DNA of 64,000 nt from JAPPLB01 sp965218555 (GTDB taxonomy: Bacteria > Acidobacteriota > Terriglobia > Bryobacterales > UBA6623), in contig OZ244625.1 of assembly GCA_965218555.1 (NCBI GenBank), positions 5,208,001 to 5,272,000 on the forward strand, written 5' to 3'. Of the stretch, positions 35,063 through 43,090 are shown piece after piece. Both the position numbers and the translations under genes were made by a program. Numbering within the stretch: the stretch's first letter is position 1; each line of letters begins with the position of its first letter. The notes under the pieces are model-generated. The model made no database searches. It saw only the letters and a list, made by a program, of their open reading frames with translations, and was not told the origin of the DNA.

Positions 35063-36127
35063 TCAGAGGCTGCTCACCGCCTGCACGAGACCTCGGATAT
35101 AGCCGTGAGTGAACGTCCGGCCGGTATGTCCCCAGCGCGAATCGCCCTCGACTCTCGGCGTGTGATCGGAAACGAACGGACCATTGAATCCCGCGTCCCG
35201 ATACGTCTTCATCGCGTCAAGCATGTCAATATCACCCTCATCCACGAAGACCTCGCGATATTTCGGCACCGTGCCGCGTACGGAGCGGAAGTGGACCAGC
35301 TTGATACGATCCCGTGACGCAAAATAGCGAATGTCATCAAGGACGTCTACGCCCATCTCGGTAATCGTTCCCTGGCAGAACGTGATGCCGTTGAAGCGGC
35401 TCGGAATCTCGCGAAGCAGCCTCCGGAGCGCGTCCGTGTGGTGAAAGATCCGTGCGGCCCCGCGCATACTTTTTAGCGGCGGGTCATTCGGATGCATCGT
35501 GAGCTGAACGTCGGCTTTCTCGGCGGCTTCGACGATTGGCTTCGTGAAATAGAGGAAGCGTTCCCACATTTCGCTCTCGCTGACCTCGCCCACCTCCGGG
35601 AACGGCCCGCGATCGGCGACGCGGCTATAATCAAAGGCCTTGAGATTCGCCCCGCCGCGGCCTTCCAGCCGGTAGTAACCGACGCGGTGATCCCAATAGA
35701 AGTCCGGCCAGAAGCGCCACTCCATCGTCCGCACTCCGGCCTCGCCCGTTGCCTGAATCGTGCGGATCACATTCTCGATCTCTTCGTCGCGCCCCGGCCG
35801 GCCGAATCGCGCGTTCGTATACAGCCCGATCGGAATCATCATCGACAGCAGTTCGACGCCCGCCTCGTCGCACCTGCGCTTGTGATAAAGGACGTCATCC
35901 TTTGTCCAGTAGCCCTTGCCGCTCGCATCGACATGATCCGTTCCTTGAAAAACCGCATGCTTCAGTCCAAGTTGCTTGAGCCAACGCAGCGTTTCGTTCT
36001 CGACGTTATGCAGGTTCTCCGAAACGATGGGATGCCAATCGCCCCGGCGGTCAGCCGCTGTCGCGGATCTCGCCACCAGCGGTGTCGCCCCGGCGGCGGC
36101 AAGGAAGGTACGTCGCGTGGTTTTCAT
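35063..36127 (-). CDS. Tat-exported UxuA-like (mannonate dehydratase family) TIM-barrel protein
   Basis: 354 aa. The N-terminus is a Tat signal (TTRRTFLAAAG, cleavage near ATAA). The body carries mannonate dehydratase family blocks: MHPNDPP, FCQGTITEMG, LVHFRSVRGT and VFVDEGDIDM, with the metal-ligand His, Cys, His and Asp expected in these blocks, and SDHTPRV near the end. UxuA turns D-mannonate to 2-keto-3-deoxygluconate in the cytoplasm, so a secreted form is unusual. It could instead be a related isomerase. It is divergently arranged with the DsbA-like gene. Confidence 0.82.
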   Translation of the reverse strand: MKTTRRTFLAAAGATPLVARSATAADRRGDWHPIVSENLHNVENETLRWLKQLGLKHAVFQGTDHVDASGKGYWTKDDVLYHKRRCDEAGVELLSMMIPIGLYTNARFGRPGRDEEIENVIRTIQATGEAGVRTMEWRFWPDFYWDHRVGYYRLEGRGGANLKAFDYSRVADRGPFPEVGEVSESEMWERFLYFTKPIVEAAEKADVQLTMHPNDPPLKSMRGAARIFHHTDALRRLLREIPSRFNGITFCQGTITEMGVDVLDDIRYFASRDRIKLVHFRSVRGTVPKYREVFVDEGDIDMLDAMKTYRDAGFNGPFVSDHTPRVEGDSRWGHTGRTFTHGYIRGLVQAVSSL

Positions 36128-36225
36128 CAGCGCCTCTCAGAGCAAGAGTACGAGAAGCTTCACCCGAAGGCAATCCGGGGGATGTCATTCGGCCTTCCGG
36201 GGCCGGGTCTCTTCAAGGCCTGGGG

Positions 36226-36231
36226 TAGAAT
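36226..36231 (+). promoter_or_regulatory. -10 element (TAGAAT) of the DsbA-like gene, leaderless type
   Basis: TAGAAT ends 6 nt before the ATG at 36238, the same spacing as at 21589 and 41648. No ribosome binding site can fit between. Confidence 0.5.
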
Positions 36232-36237
36232 GGGTCC

Positions 36238-37230
36238 ATGAGTTGCAAGCCCACAGTAAGCGCAATTCTTGTGCTTGGAATGCTGGTTCTCGTGGCTGTT
36301 ATGGGAACCCAAGCAGTCCACGCCCAGGAAGGCGTTTTCTTCGAGCCCGAACCAGAACCCGCCGCCGAAGGCACGCCGCCCGGCAACGCCCTCGACAAGA
36401 CGGATTTAGAGTTCTTTCTCCGCCATCTCTACGTCATGAACTCCGACATCAGCGTCGAGATCACTGACTACAAGCCTTCATCCATCGAAGGCCTGATGGA
36501 AGTCACGCTCAAGGCGACCCAGGGAGAACGAACGCAGCAGCGGTCTTACTTCGTCTCGAAGGACGGCAAAAGCATCATCGAGGGGCAATCCTATGACATT
36601 ACGGAAAACCCGTTTCATGAAAACCTCGAAACGATCTCGAATCTGGGCCGGCCCGCCTTTGGCAAAGAGGGTGTTCCTGTCGTCATCGCGGTATTCAGCG
36701 ACTTCCAATGCCCGTATTGCGCCAAGGAAGCCAAGGTTCTGCGAACTCAGGTGGCCCAAAACTATCCCGACAACGTACGGGTCTACTATCACGACTACCC
36801 GCTGAAGAGGCATAAGTGGGCTTACGAGGCGGCGATCGCCGGACAATGCATTCAGCAACTCGCCCCGGAAGCCTTCTGGAAATATCACGATTGGATTTTC
36901 GAGAACCAGCACTCGATCAGCGAACAGAATCTCCATGACAAGGCCGGCGAGTTCGCCTCCACCCACGGGCTCGACACGATGAAGCTCTCTCTCTGCATCG
37001 AGCGACAGGCGACGAAATCCGGCGTTGATGAGTCCATCCGGTTAGGGAGAGATTTGGGCATCCGCTCCACTCCGACGATGTACGTGAACGGCCGCCGGCT
37101 CACCGGCAAGATCCAGTGGGCGCAGATCAAGCAAGTCATCGACTACGAAATCGCTTACCAGAAAGTCACCAGGAACGCCGGTGACGATTGCGGGTGCCAA
37201 GTCGAACTCGACCTCCCCGGCCAGGACTAA
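36238..37230 (+). CDS. DsbA-family thiol-disulfide oxidoreductase, exported
   Basis: 330 aa with a signal peptide (residues 8-30). A short N-terminal domain (about 50-140) is followed by a DsbA/thioredoxin-4 domain with CPYC (C158, C161) and a cis-proline block STPTMYVNG. It probably forms or isomerises disulfides in periplasmic proteins. The next gene begins 9 nt after its stop, with the AAGGAG ribosome binding site overlapping the stop codon, so it is coupled to the M28 peptidase. Confidence 0.88.
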   Translation: MSCKPTVSAILVLGMLVLVAVMGTQAVHAQEGVFFEPEPEPAAEGTPPGNALDKTDLEFFLRHLYVMNSDISVEITDYKPSSIEGLMEVTLKATQGERTQQRSYFVSKDGKSIIEGQSYDITENPFHENLETISNLGRPAFGKEGVPVVIAVFSDFQCPYCAKEAKVLRTQVAQNYPDNVRVYYHDYPLKRHKWAYEAAIAGQCIQQLAPEAFWKYHDWIFENQHSISEQNLHDKAGEFASTHGLDTMKLSLCIERQATKSGVDESIRLGRDLGIRSTPTMYVNGRRLTGKIQWAQIKQVIDYEIAYQKVTRNAGDDCGCQVELDLPGQD

Positions 37231-37239
37231 GGAGCTTCT

Positions 37240-39072
37240 TTGAAAAGCAGACGCAGCACCGTCGCACGGTACGTCCCTCTTTGTCTCGCCGCTGTTCTAC
37301 TCGCCCCAGCGGCGGGAGCCGCGGAACTTGCCAGGCCGGACGCAGCTCGATATCTCGACCATGTGAAGTACCTGGCCGCCCCCGAACGCAAAGGGCGCGG
37401 TGCGGGCATGCCCGAACTCGAAGAAGCCGGCCGCTACATCGCGGAGCAGTTCCGGAGCTACGGGCTCCAGCCCGGGGTTAATGGAACTTCATTCCTGCAA
37501 CCGTTCACCGTCACGACCGGCGGCCGCATGGGCGCCGGAAACCAGTTCCTCGTGAAGAGCGACGCCGGCGAGACCGCCCTCAAACCGGGTGAAGACTATG
37601 TCCCCGTCAACTTCTCCTCCGCTGGCCGCTTTGCAGGCCAAGTCGTTTTCGCGGGCTACGGAATCAGCTCGGATGAGTTCGGATACGACGATTACTTCCA
37701 CTTCGACGTCACCGACAAGGTCGTTGTCGTCTTGCGCTATGAACCCAAGAGCTTCACGAGCAAGCGGCGCGGCGCTCGCCGACGCTACTCTCATCATGCG
37801 CACCTGATCTCGAAAGCCATCAATGCCCGCGACCGAGGCGCCAAAGCCGTCATTCTCGTCAACGGCAAGCTCGACGGCGACAAAGATGAACTCGTGAAGT
37901 TCGGCGCTGTGTCCGGCCCCGACGACTCGGGCATCGCCATGCTCCACGTCAAGAACAAAGTGGTTGATCGCTGGCTTCGTTCGGCAGACACGTCTCTCAA
38001 GCAGCTTCAGGAAAAGCTCGGTAAAGGCGAAACGAATTCGTTTGGCCTTCCCGAAGATCTCACTTTATCTATTGAGATAGAAATCGATAGGGAAAAAGCA
38101 ACACTCCACAACGTAGCCGGCTACCTGCCGGGCAGGAGCGACGAGTACCTCGTCATCGGCGCTCACTACGATCACCTCGGCCTGGGCGATCAGAGTTCCT
38201 TGGCGCCTTCGAAGATCGGCACGCCGCATCTCGGCGCCGACGACAATGCGTCGGGCGCCGCCGGCTTGATCGAGCTGGCCCGCGTCTTCTCCACGCGCCG
38301 TAACCCGCTGGACCGAGGCATTCTCTTCCTTGCATTCAGCGGCGAAGAGACTGGCCTGCTCGGCTCCGCGCATTGGGTGGAGCACCCTACTCGCCCCATC
38401 GAGGACGCCATCGCCATGCTCAACATGGACATGATCGGACGCGTCTCGAAGTCAAAACTCTATGTCGGCGGCACCGGAACCGGCAGCAGCTTCAAGAACC
38501 TGCTCGGCGATCTCAAAGGCGCCCACCCCTTCGAGCTGTCATTCTCCGAGAGCGGTTACACCGCGAGTGACCACACCTCGTTTCTGCCCAAGAACATCCC
38601 GGTGCTGTTCTTTTTCTCGGGACTGCACGGCGACTATCACAAGCCTTCCGACACTTGGAACAAGATCAACACGGACCAAGCCGTCGAGGTCGTCAACTTT
38701 ATTGGCGGCGTGGCTTCCGAGTTGATCGCAGCGGACAATCCGCCGGAGTACCGCAAGATCAGCGGCGCGAGCCACGGTAGTTCCCAGTCCGGCGGAGGCG
38801 GCGGCTACGGCCCCTACTTCGGCTCCATTCCCGATTTCGCTCCCGTCGAGGACGGCGTCAAATTCGCCGACATCCGCCCCGACTCACCCGCGGACAAAGC
38901 GGGACTGAAGGGCGGCGACATCCTCAAGCAATTCGGCGACAAGCCCATCCGCAACCTCTACGACTTCACCTACGCCCTCCGCGCCAGTGAAGTGGGCGAC
39001 GTCGTTGAAGTCACCGTGGAAAGAGGCGGCGAAACGCTTTCGATGAAGGTGACCCTCGAGCAAAGACGATAG
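37240..39072 (+). CDS. Secreted M28-family aminopeptidase with PA and PDZ domains
   Basis: 610 aa, start TTG 37240 with AAGGAG 5-6 nt upstream. It has a signal peptide to about residue 28. A PA-type insert (about 120-260) is followed by the zinc peptidase core: H309 in GAHYDH, the GADDNAS Asp, E369/E370 in SGEE, D397 in LNMDMIG and a late His in SDHTSF. A C-terminal PDZ domain spans about 525-605, after a glycine-rich linker (QSGGGGGYG). The enzyme trims peptides outside the cytoplasm. Confidence 0.92.
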   Translation: MKSRRSTVARYVPLCLAAVLLAPAAGAAELARPDAARYLDHVKYLAAPERKGRGAGMPELEEAGRYIAEQFRSYGLQPGVNGTSFLQPFTVTTGGRMGAGNQFLVKSDAGETALKPGEDYVPVNFSSAGRFAGQVVFAGYGISSDEFGYDDYFHFDVTDKVVVVLRYEPKSFTSKRRGARRRYSHHAHLISKAINARDRGAKAVILVNGKLDGDKDELVKFGAVSGPDDSGIAMLHVKNKVVDRWLRSADTSLKQLQEKLGKGETNSFGLPEDLTLSIEIEIDREKATLHNVAGYLPGRSDEYLVIGAHYDHLGLGDQSSLAPSKIGTPHLGADDNASGAAGLIELARVFSTRRNPLDRGILFLAFSGEETGLLGSAHWVEHPTRPIEDAIAMLNMDMIGRVSKSKLYVGGTGTGSSFKNLLGDLKGAHPFELSFSESGYTASDHTSFLPKNIPVLFFFSGLHGDYHKPSDTWNKINTDQAVEVVNFIGGVASELIAADNPPEYRKISGASHGSSQSGGGGGYGPYFGSIPDFAPVEDGVKFADIRPDSPADKAGLKGGDILKQFGDKPIRNLYDFTYALRASEVGDVVEVTVERGGETLSMKVTLEQRR

Positions 39073-39166
39073 CCGCTTGAAGTGGCGTGATCGAAAGGCC
39101 CGCCGTGCGGAGGCATAAACGCGCGTGTACAATCGCATCTCTGTCGAGCGGGTGAGCGGCCGGACC

Positions 39167-40120
39167 CTACGGATGACTCCGCAAGAGCGCCGGGTCGATT
39201 TGCCACAAGGCTCGGACGGTTGCGTCTTGTTGGGTGAAGTCGGCAGTACGGAGGGCTCGGCCCCAAGGGCCGGCGCCAGCGTTGCTTGACCTCCTGTCGA
39301 CCATCGCAGCCACGAACTCGTTCAAACCGCTGAGAACGCCGTGCATCTCCTTGGCGTCTTCGGGAGATTCCGTGAAAGCTTGCAGGCGCAATTGCAGGGT
39401 TGATGCGTCCCGGCCGTATCCCACAGTGAGGTAGGCCCACGTGGCTTGACGGAGAGCCCGCGCAAAGAGAGCGAGGTTCATCATGTCTCGTGGCGGATCT
39501 TTCATGACAGCCTCCAGGCGCGACGGTTGCAGGGTCATCCACAGAACAGCTCCTTCCCGGATGCTTTGCCGGGCGGGGGCGGCGAGGAAAGCGGCATTGC
39601 CGGGGTCGGCGGGCTCGACGGTTCGAGGCGGCCGGTCGACGATCTCGAGCAGGTTTTTACTGGGCAACCGAAGTCGGATGTCGGCTTCGGGAGAATCGAC
39701 CGAGCAGGTGAAGCCCGCGGGCCGGTCTTCGCAATGCCCGCCTTGGCGTTCGACGTGCGCCATGAGCTCCGGCGCGGTGAATCGTCCGCTGAAGACGGCT
39801 CGGAGTTCGTGCTCACCGACGGAAAGCGCCGCTCCTTTCACTTCCGCTTGGGAGAGAAACACACGATGTTCGTCATAGCAGCCGCGGCGGTCGATGAGTT
39901 CCCAGCCAGGCATCGAGGCGGCATCGGAAAAGAGGGCGGCTTCGCGCATGGCCTCGATATCCGCGTAGACATACAGGGCGTGGTTGTCGGGCAGCAGCGG
40001 AAACAAGCGCCCGGGGAGATCCGGGATGAGGTATCGCCAGAACAGGTATCCGAGAACCCCTGCGGCAAGGCCCATCATGGGCCGCCAGCGCCGTGCAAGC
40101 GTCTTCAGGCTGTTCAGCAT
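39167..40120 (-). CDS. Membrane-anchored protein of unknown function
   Basis: 317 aa from ATG 40120. One N-terminal transmembrane helix (residues 15-34, MMGLAAGVLGYLFWRYLI) anchors a mixed alpha/beta domain. It has no motif I recognise; the segment RLRLPSKNLLEIVD and the later TLQPSRLEAVM look like a repeated-fold lipoprotein or DUF3352-like pattern, which is speculative. The start lies 8 nt after the methyltransferase remnant. It is convergent with the M28 gene. Confidence 0.6.
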   Translation of the reverse strand: MLNSLKTLARRWRPMMGLAAGVLGYLFWRYLIPDLPGRLFPLLPDNHALYVYADIEAMREAALFSDAASMPGWELIDRRGCYDEHRVFLSQAEVKGAALSVGEHELRAVFSGRFTAPELMAHVERQGGHCEDRPAGFTCSVDSPEADIRLRLPSKNLLEIVDRPPRTVEPADPGNAAFLAAPARQSIREGAVLWMTLQPSRLEAVMKDPPRDMMNLALFARALRQATWAYLTVGYGRDASTLQLRLQAFTESPEDAKEMHGVLSGLNEFVAAMVDRRSSNAGAGPWGRALRTADFTQQDATVRALWQIDPALLRSHP

Positions 40121-40127
40121 CACAGGC

Positions 40128-40298
40128 TCAGTATAGGAACGGATCAAGCCAATCCTGACAGCCCGTGGTGAAACCCCGCGTACCGGCGAGGCCGATACCG
40201 ATTCCACCCATGCCGCAGCACAACTCGACCGCCGCGTCTCGGGGCTCTGGAGGGGGGTCGGCCATGGGGGTCGGCGCGGCGGTCGTCGTGACGTTCAT
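40128..40298 (-). pseudogene. N-terminal remnant of a DNA (cytosine-5) methyltransferase
   Basis: ATG 40298 opens a 56-aa frame that contains AVELCCGMGGIGIGLAGTRGF, the SAM-binding motif I of a C5 methyltransferase, and then ends at a TGA after 15 unrelated residues. No motif IV (PCQ) or later block follows. It looks like an insertion- or deletion-truncated gene. Confidence 0.65.
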
Positions 40299-40380
40299 GC
40301 CGCGGCGAGGTCCGCCTTTCTCCGGCCTCGTCCGGTCTGAACGCCCGGCCCAGTTCCTTCAGGCGATCTCACAGGAAAAC

Positions 40381-40653
40381 TGACCTGAAACATCCTCCTG
40401 TTCTAGCCTGCATTTCTGACCACGCGGCGAGGTGAAGTGCGTGAGAGGGCCGTCGGGACGAGGCGCGAGCCGCTTGGCGCGCGCAGGTGTACTTGAGCTG
40501 TACATCGAGCACGGCAAGCAAGCGCAACGAAGTCATGGCGGTCGTATCGCGTGCTTCGGCCGTCAGGTGGTCAGAAATGCAGGCTCGCGGCGTTGACGCC
40601 GGCCCGGATGTTTCCCGCTTGAATGACCCGCGCACGGGCGGAGGAAAAACTTG
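40381..40653. repeat. REP-like hairpin repeat, interrupted by a 181-bp MITE
   Basis: The left half (40381-40404) and right half (40586-40653) match the uninterrupted copy at 33336-33427 at most positions, with the hairpin arms GAAACATCC and GGATGTTTC on either side of the insertion. The right half abuts the vapC stop codon. Confidence 0.85.
40405..40585. mobile_element. MITE-like element with perfect 19-bp terminal inverted repeats
   Basis: AGCCTGCATTTCTGACCAC (40405-40423) is the exact reverse complement of GTGGTCAGAAATGCAGGCT (40567-40585). The 181-bp element has no gene. It sits inside a REP-like repeat whose empty site is known from 33336. Related pieces are at 5551, 32308, 52066 and 52263. 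No obvious target duplication is visible. Confidence 0.8.
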
Positions 40654-41094
40654 TCACGGTTGCCGGCCGGCCGCCGGCGCCACCCGGAACCCGAGGGAGG
40701 CCGCGTTGTCGCGAATCCGATCGTCGAACGACAGCACCTGCATGTCGGGCGACAGGTTCCGAACCGCCAGCGCTGTTGCGAGATGAATAGCGTCGAGCGC
40801 GCGGACCGGTTCGCAAGGAAACGACCGGCGGGACCGCTGGACGATTTCCGCATCCATGCCGTGGAGGGTCCAATGGGCAGAGGCCGTGTCGATGATCGCG
40901 TGAAGCTGCAACGATTCGCTCGCGGTAACTCGTCCGGTGGCGGCGGCGCGGTGAAACACCCGATCACATTCGATGAGGGTCAGGTCGGACGTAAAGATGA
41001 CATCGGCGGCTGCCAGTTGAGCCCAGGCACGATCACTGTACTCTTCGTCGAGGAGCCACGCCACTACAGCGCTCGTCTCCGCGTACAGATTCAC
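40654..41094 (-). CDS. vapC: PIN-domain toxin VapC
   Basis: 146 aa. PIN acidic residues: Glu6 in LYAETSAVV (Glu where most members have Asp), Glu42, Asp101 in ALDAIHLATA and Asp124/125. VapC proteins cut RNA, often tRNA. The start overlaps the vapB stop by 4 nt (ATGA). Confidence 0.85.
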   Translation of the reverse strand: MNLYAETSAVVAWLLDEEYSDRAWAQLAAADVIFTSDLTLIECDRVFHRAAATGRVTASESLQLHAIIDTASAHWTLHGMDAEIVQRSRRSFPCEPVRALDAIHLATALAVRNLSPDMQVLSFDDRIRDNAASLGFRVAPAAGRQP

Positions 41095-41381
41095 CGCTCA
41101 CCCCGAACCTCGTCGAGCAGATCCTGCACGATCCGGGAAGGCAGCCGGCGGGACGGGCGGGTGTAGAGGTCCGGCCGGTTCGGGGCGCCGAGGCGAACGC
41201 TCCCTGCTCGGGCGCGGCGCCGCAGTTCGGCGTGCGCGGCTTCCTCGGTGGTGTGGGTGGGCGGCCCTATCTCGGCCACGACCCGTCCTCGATGGGTGAC
41301 GGCCACGCGCTCGCCGTGCTCCACCATGCGCAGGTAGGCGCTCAGGCGGTTTTTGATCTCTCGAACACCTGCTGTCTTCAT
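41091..41381 (-). CDS. vapB: VapB/Phd-type antitoxin
   Basis: 96 aa from ATG 41381. The N-terminus has the Phd/YefM-like DNA-binding pattern (MKTAGVREIKNRLSAYLRMVEHG...VAVTHRGRVVAEI). The C-terminal tail would wrap VapC. It is overlapped by vapC by 4 nt. Confidence 0.85.
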   Translation of the reverse strand: MKTAGVREIKNRLSAYLRMVEHGERVAVTHRGRVVAEIGPPTHTTEEAAHAELRRRARAGSVRLGAPNRPDLYTRPSRRLPSRIVQDLLDEVRGER

Positions 41382-41388
41382 CGCGGCA

Positions 41389-41417
41389 ATTGTAGACACA
41401 TGAGGCCACAATGTCAA
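41389..41417 (-). promoter_or_regulatory. Consensus-like sigma-70 promoter of vapBC, leaderless
   Basis: On the minus strand TTGACA (41417-41412), exactly 17 nt, and TACAAT (41394-41389). The -10 ends 7 nt before the vapB ATG, so transcription would start at or beside the start codon. Confidence 0.7.
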
Positions 41418-41639
41418 GGTGTCCTGCGTGCCCCGCTGCTTTCCCCACGGCGTCCCATCCGCATCCGCGCACGAACAAACGGCGGTCGAGCAGTCGGAAT
41501 CCCTACCTCGGCCACGGAGCCCGCGCCAAGCCGGCAAGGTGCGGCGAGGGAGCATATTGGACATATTCGACCGAGAGGAGCAACGCAGCTCGGCCGGGAT
41601 GCATCGCTGCTGGATCCAGCGGGGCCTTTTGCCACGGGC

Positions 41640-41648
41640 TGTTAGAAT
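41640..41648 (+). promoter_or_regulatory. Extended -10 element (TGTTAGAAT) of the metallophosphoesterase gene
   Basis: TG-T-TAGAAT with 6 nt to ATG 41655, identical in sequence and spacing to the element before the phoD-like gene (21581-21589). Confidence 0.55.
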
Positions 41649-41654
41649 CCGAGC

Positions 41655-42560
41655 ATGACGAAATCCTCTCGAGTTTGGATTGTCAACACCGTAATACTGA
41701 TTACGTTTGCCCTGATCGGGTTGAAGGCGGTCAGTGAGCCGAAGAATGACTTCCGTTTCGCCATCATGGGCGACCGCACGGGCGGAGCGCAGCCGCAGAT
41801 CTACGGACGCGTTTGGCGCGAGGTCGATCTGATGCACCCCGAGTTTGTCGTCAACGTCGGCGATACGATTCAAGGCACCGAGGACGAATTGGCTGAATCA
41901 CAGTGGATGGAGTTGCGGCCGGTTTGGGCGCGCTACAGCCACTACCCGCTCTACTTCACACCGGGCAACCATGACGTGTGGTCGGACTTCTCGAAAGACC
42001 TCTACGAGAAGGAATCGAGCCGGAAGGCGCATTACAGCTTCAACTATCAAGATGCGCATTTCACGATTCTCGATACGAGCCGCAACCGCAGCCTCGATGA
42101 CGAGCAGCTCGACTTTCTGGAGAAGGACCTGGAAGCCCACAAGGACAAGGATCCGAAGTTCGTCATTTTTCACCACCCGTACTGGATCCGGAAGATCAAC
42201 GACGGCGAGGACTTTCGCCTGCACAAGCTGGCCAAACGCTACGGCGTTGATCGGGTTCTGAGCGGACACGGGCACCGCTTCTTGCGGATCGTGCACGACG
42301 GCATCCCCTACATCGAAGTGGGCAGCTCGGGCGGATCGATGAACGGTGCGCGGATGCGCGGCGAAGGGTTCCCTGACGGCATCTTCTACCACTGGGTCTG
42401 GGGTCATGTGAAGGGCTCGAAAGTCTTCCTGACCGTGAAGGAAATCGACGGGCCGATGGGTCAGGGCCGGATGTTCAAGGCGGAAGACTGGGACAGCATG
42501 GACGGCGGACCCGCATTCAACATCGCCGACCCGGCCTTGTCGATCCACCCGGAGACCTGA
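41655..42560 (+). CDS. Calcineurin-like metallophosphoesterase, exported
   Basis: 301 aa. An N-terminal hydrophobic helix (residues 9-25) suggests a signal anchor. Metal-binding motifs are MGDRTGG, VNVGDTIQ, PGNHD, FHHPYW and LSGHGHR in the usual order. The substrate is unknown. It is preceded by an extended -10 that allows leaderless expression. Confidence 0.88.
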   Translation: MTKSSRVWIVNTVILITFALIGLKAVSEPKNDFRFAIMGDRTGGAQPQIYGRVWREVDLMHPEFVVNVGDTIQGTEDELAESQWMELRPVWARYSHYPLYFTPGNHDVWSDFSKDLYEKESSRKAHYSFNYQDAHFTILDTSRNRSLDDEQLDFLEKDLEAHKDKDPKFVIFHHPYWIRKINDGEDFRLHKLAKRYGVDRVLSGHGHRFLRIVHDGIPYIEVGSSGGSMNGARMRGEGFPDGIFYHWVWGHVKGSKVFLTVKEIDGPMGQGRMFKAEDWDSMDGGPAFNIADPALSIHPET

Positions 42561-42577
42561 TCCTGACGCCGGGGAGA

Positions 42578-42638
42578 GGCAGCGGTTCGCTTTCCTGTTC
42601 GCGGCGCCGGCGCACATCGGGGACCGGACCCTTCGGAG
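42578..42638. repeat. Direct repeat flanking the type I RM operon, left copy
   Basis: The block starting GGCAGCGGTTCGCTTTCC and ending in CTTCGGAG matches 50366-50428 in the same orientation, with a few mismatches. The two copies are about 7.8 kb apart and enclose hsdRSM and phd. Confidence 0.75.
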
Positions 42639-42814
42639 ACAAAAGGACGCTTTACATAGTTTTCTGCCAACTCCTTCCTTTCGTTGCAGTCACGCGGTTT
42701 CAGGGCGTCTGCTTTCGCTTGCAACGCCTACAACCTGTCTCGCTTGATGGGCGAGTTTTCTGACGGTTTCTTGACGGTGGTTGCTGCCACGGCTTCTGGG
42801 GCTTCCTGCTTCAC

Positions 42815-42890
42815 GAAGCGGTCCGGAGCAGTCCGGTATCTCGTCAGGCTCATAACCTGAAGATTGCAGGTTCAAATCCTGCCCGCGAGC
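42815..42890 (+). pseudogene. Degenerate initiator tRNA-Met-like sequence (anticodon CAT)
   Basis: The anticodon arm TCAGG-CTCATAA-CCTGA and the T-arm GCAGG-TTCAAAT-CCTGC pair perfectly and GGAGCAGTCCGGTA resembles the initiator D-arm. The acceptor stem pairs at only 4 of 7 positions (GAAGCGG with CCGCGAG) and the D-stem has a mismatch. No CCA follows. It reads as a decayed tRNA or an attachment-site remnant. Confidence 0.6.
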
Positions 42891-43090
42891 CGCCCGAGAC
42901 CGATACCCTGGGTGACTGCATGCCGGTTCCGTGCCTATGGCCGGACCTTCAGGGAGAAAAACGTGCGGTCTGCGAATACTGCAGATGCTGGCGCTGGCAC
43001 AGAGTAGCTATTCGCAGGACCCCGATATCGCTGGTGCCGTCCGTTCTCGGTCCCATCCTGCATCGACCAGACGGACGGGTTCCCTATTCG

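Larger units (their letters stand above)
42561..43090. other. Gene-free stretch with a direct repeat and a tRNA-like sequence
   Basis: 530 nt. It holds one copy of a ~62-bp direct repeat (42578-42638) that recurs beyond the other end of the restriction-modification operon, a degenerate initiator-tRNA-like sequence, and a minus-strand open segment ending at about 42733 (VKKPSENSPIKRDRL). A plus-strand segment at 42937-43040 could be the start of a truncated gene (a basic, hydrophobic N-terminus). Neither is firm. Confidence 0.5.

Noticed and set aside
42815..42890. Functional initiator tRNA
   Set aside because: The acceptor stem fails at three positions and no CCA is present, so it is called degenerate.
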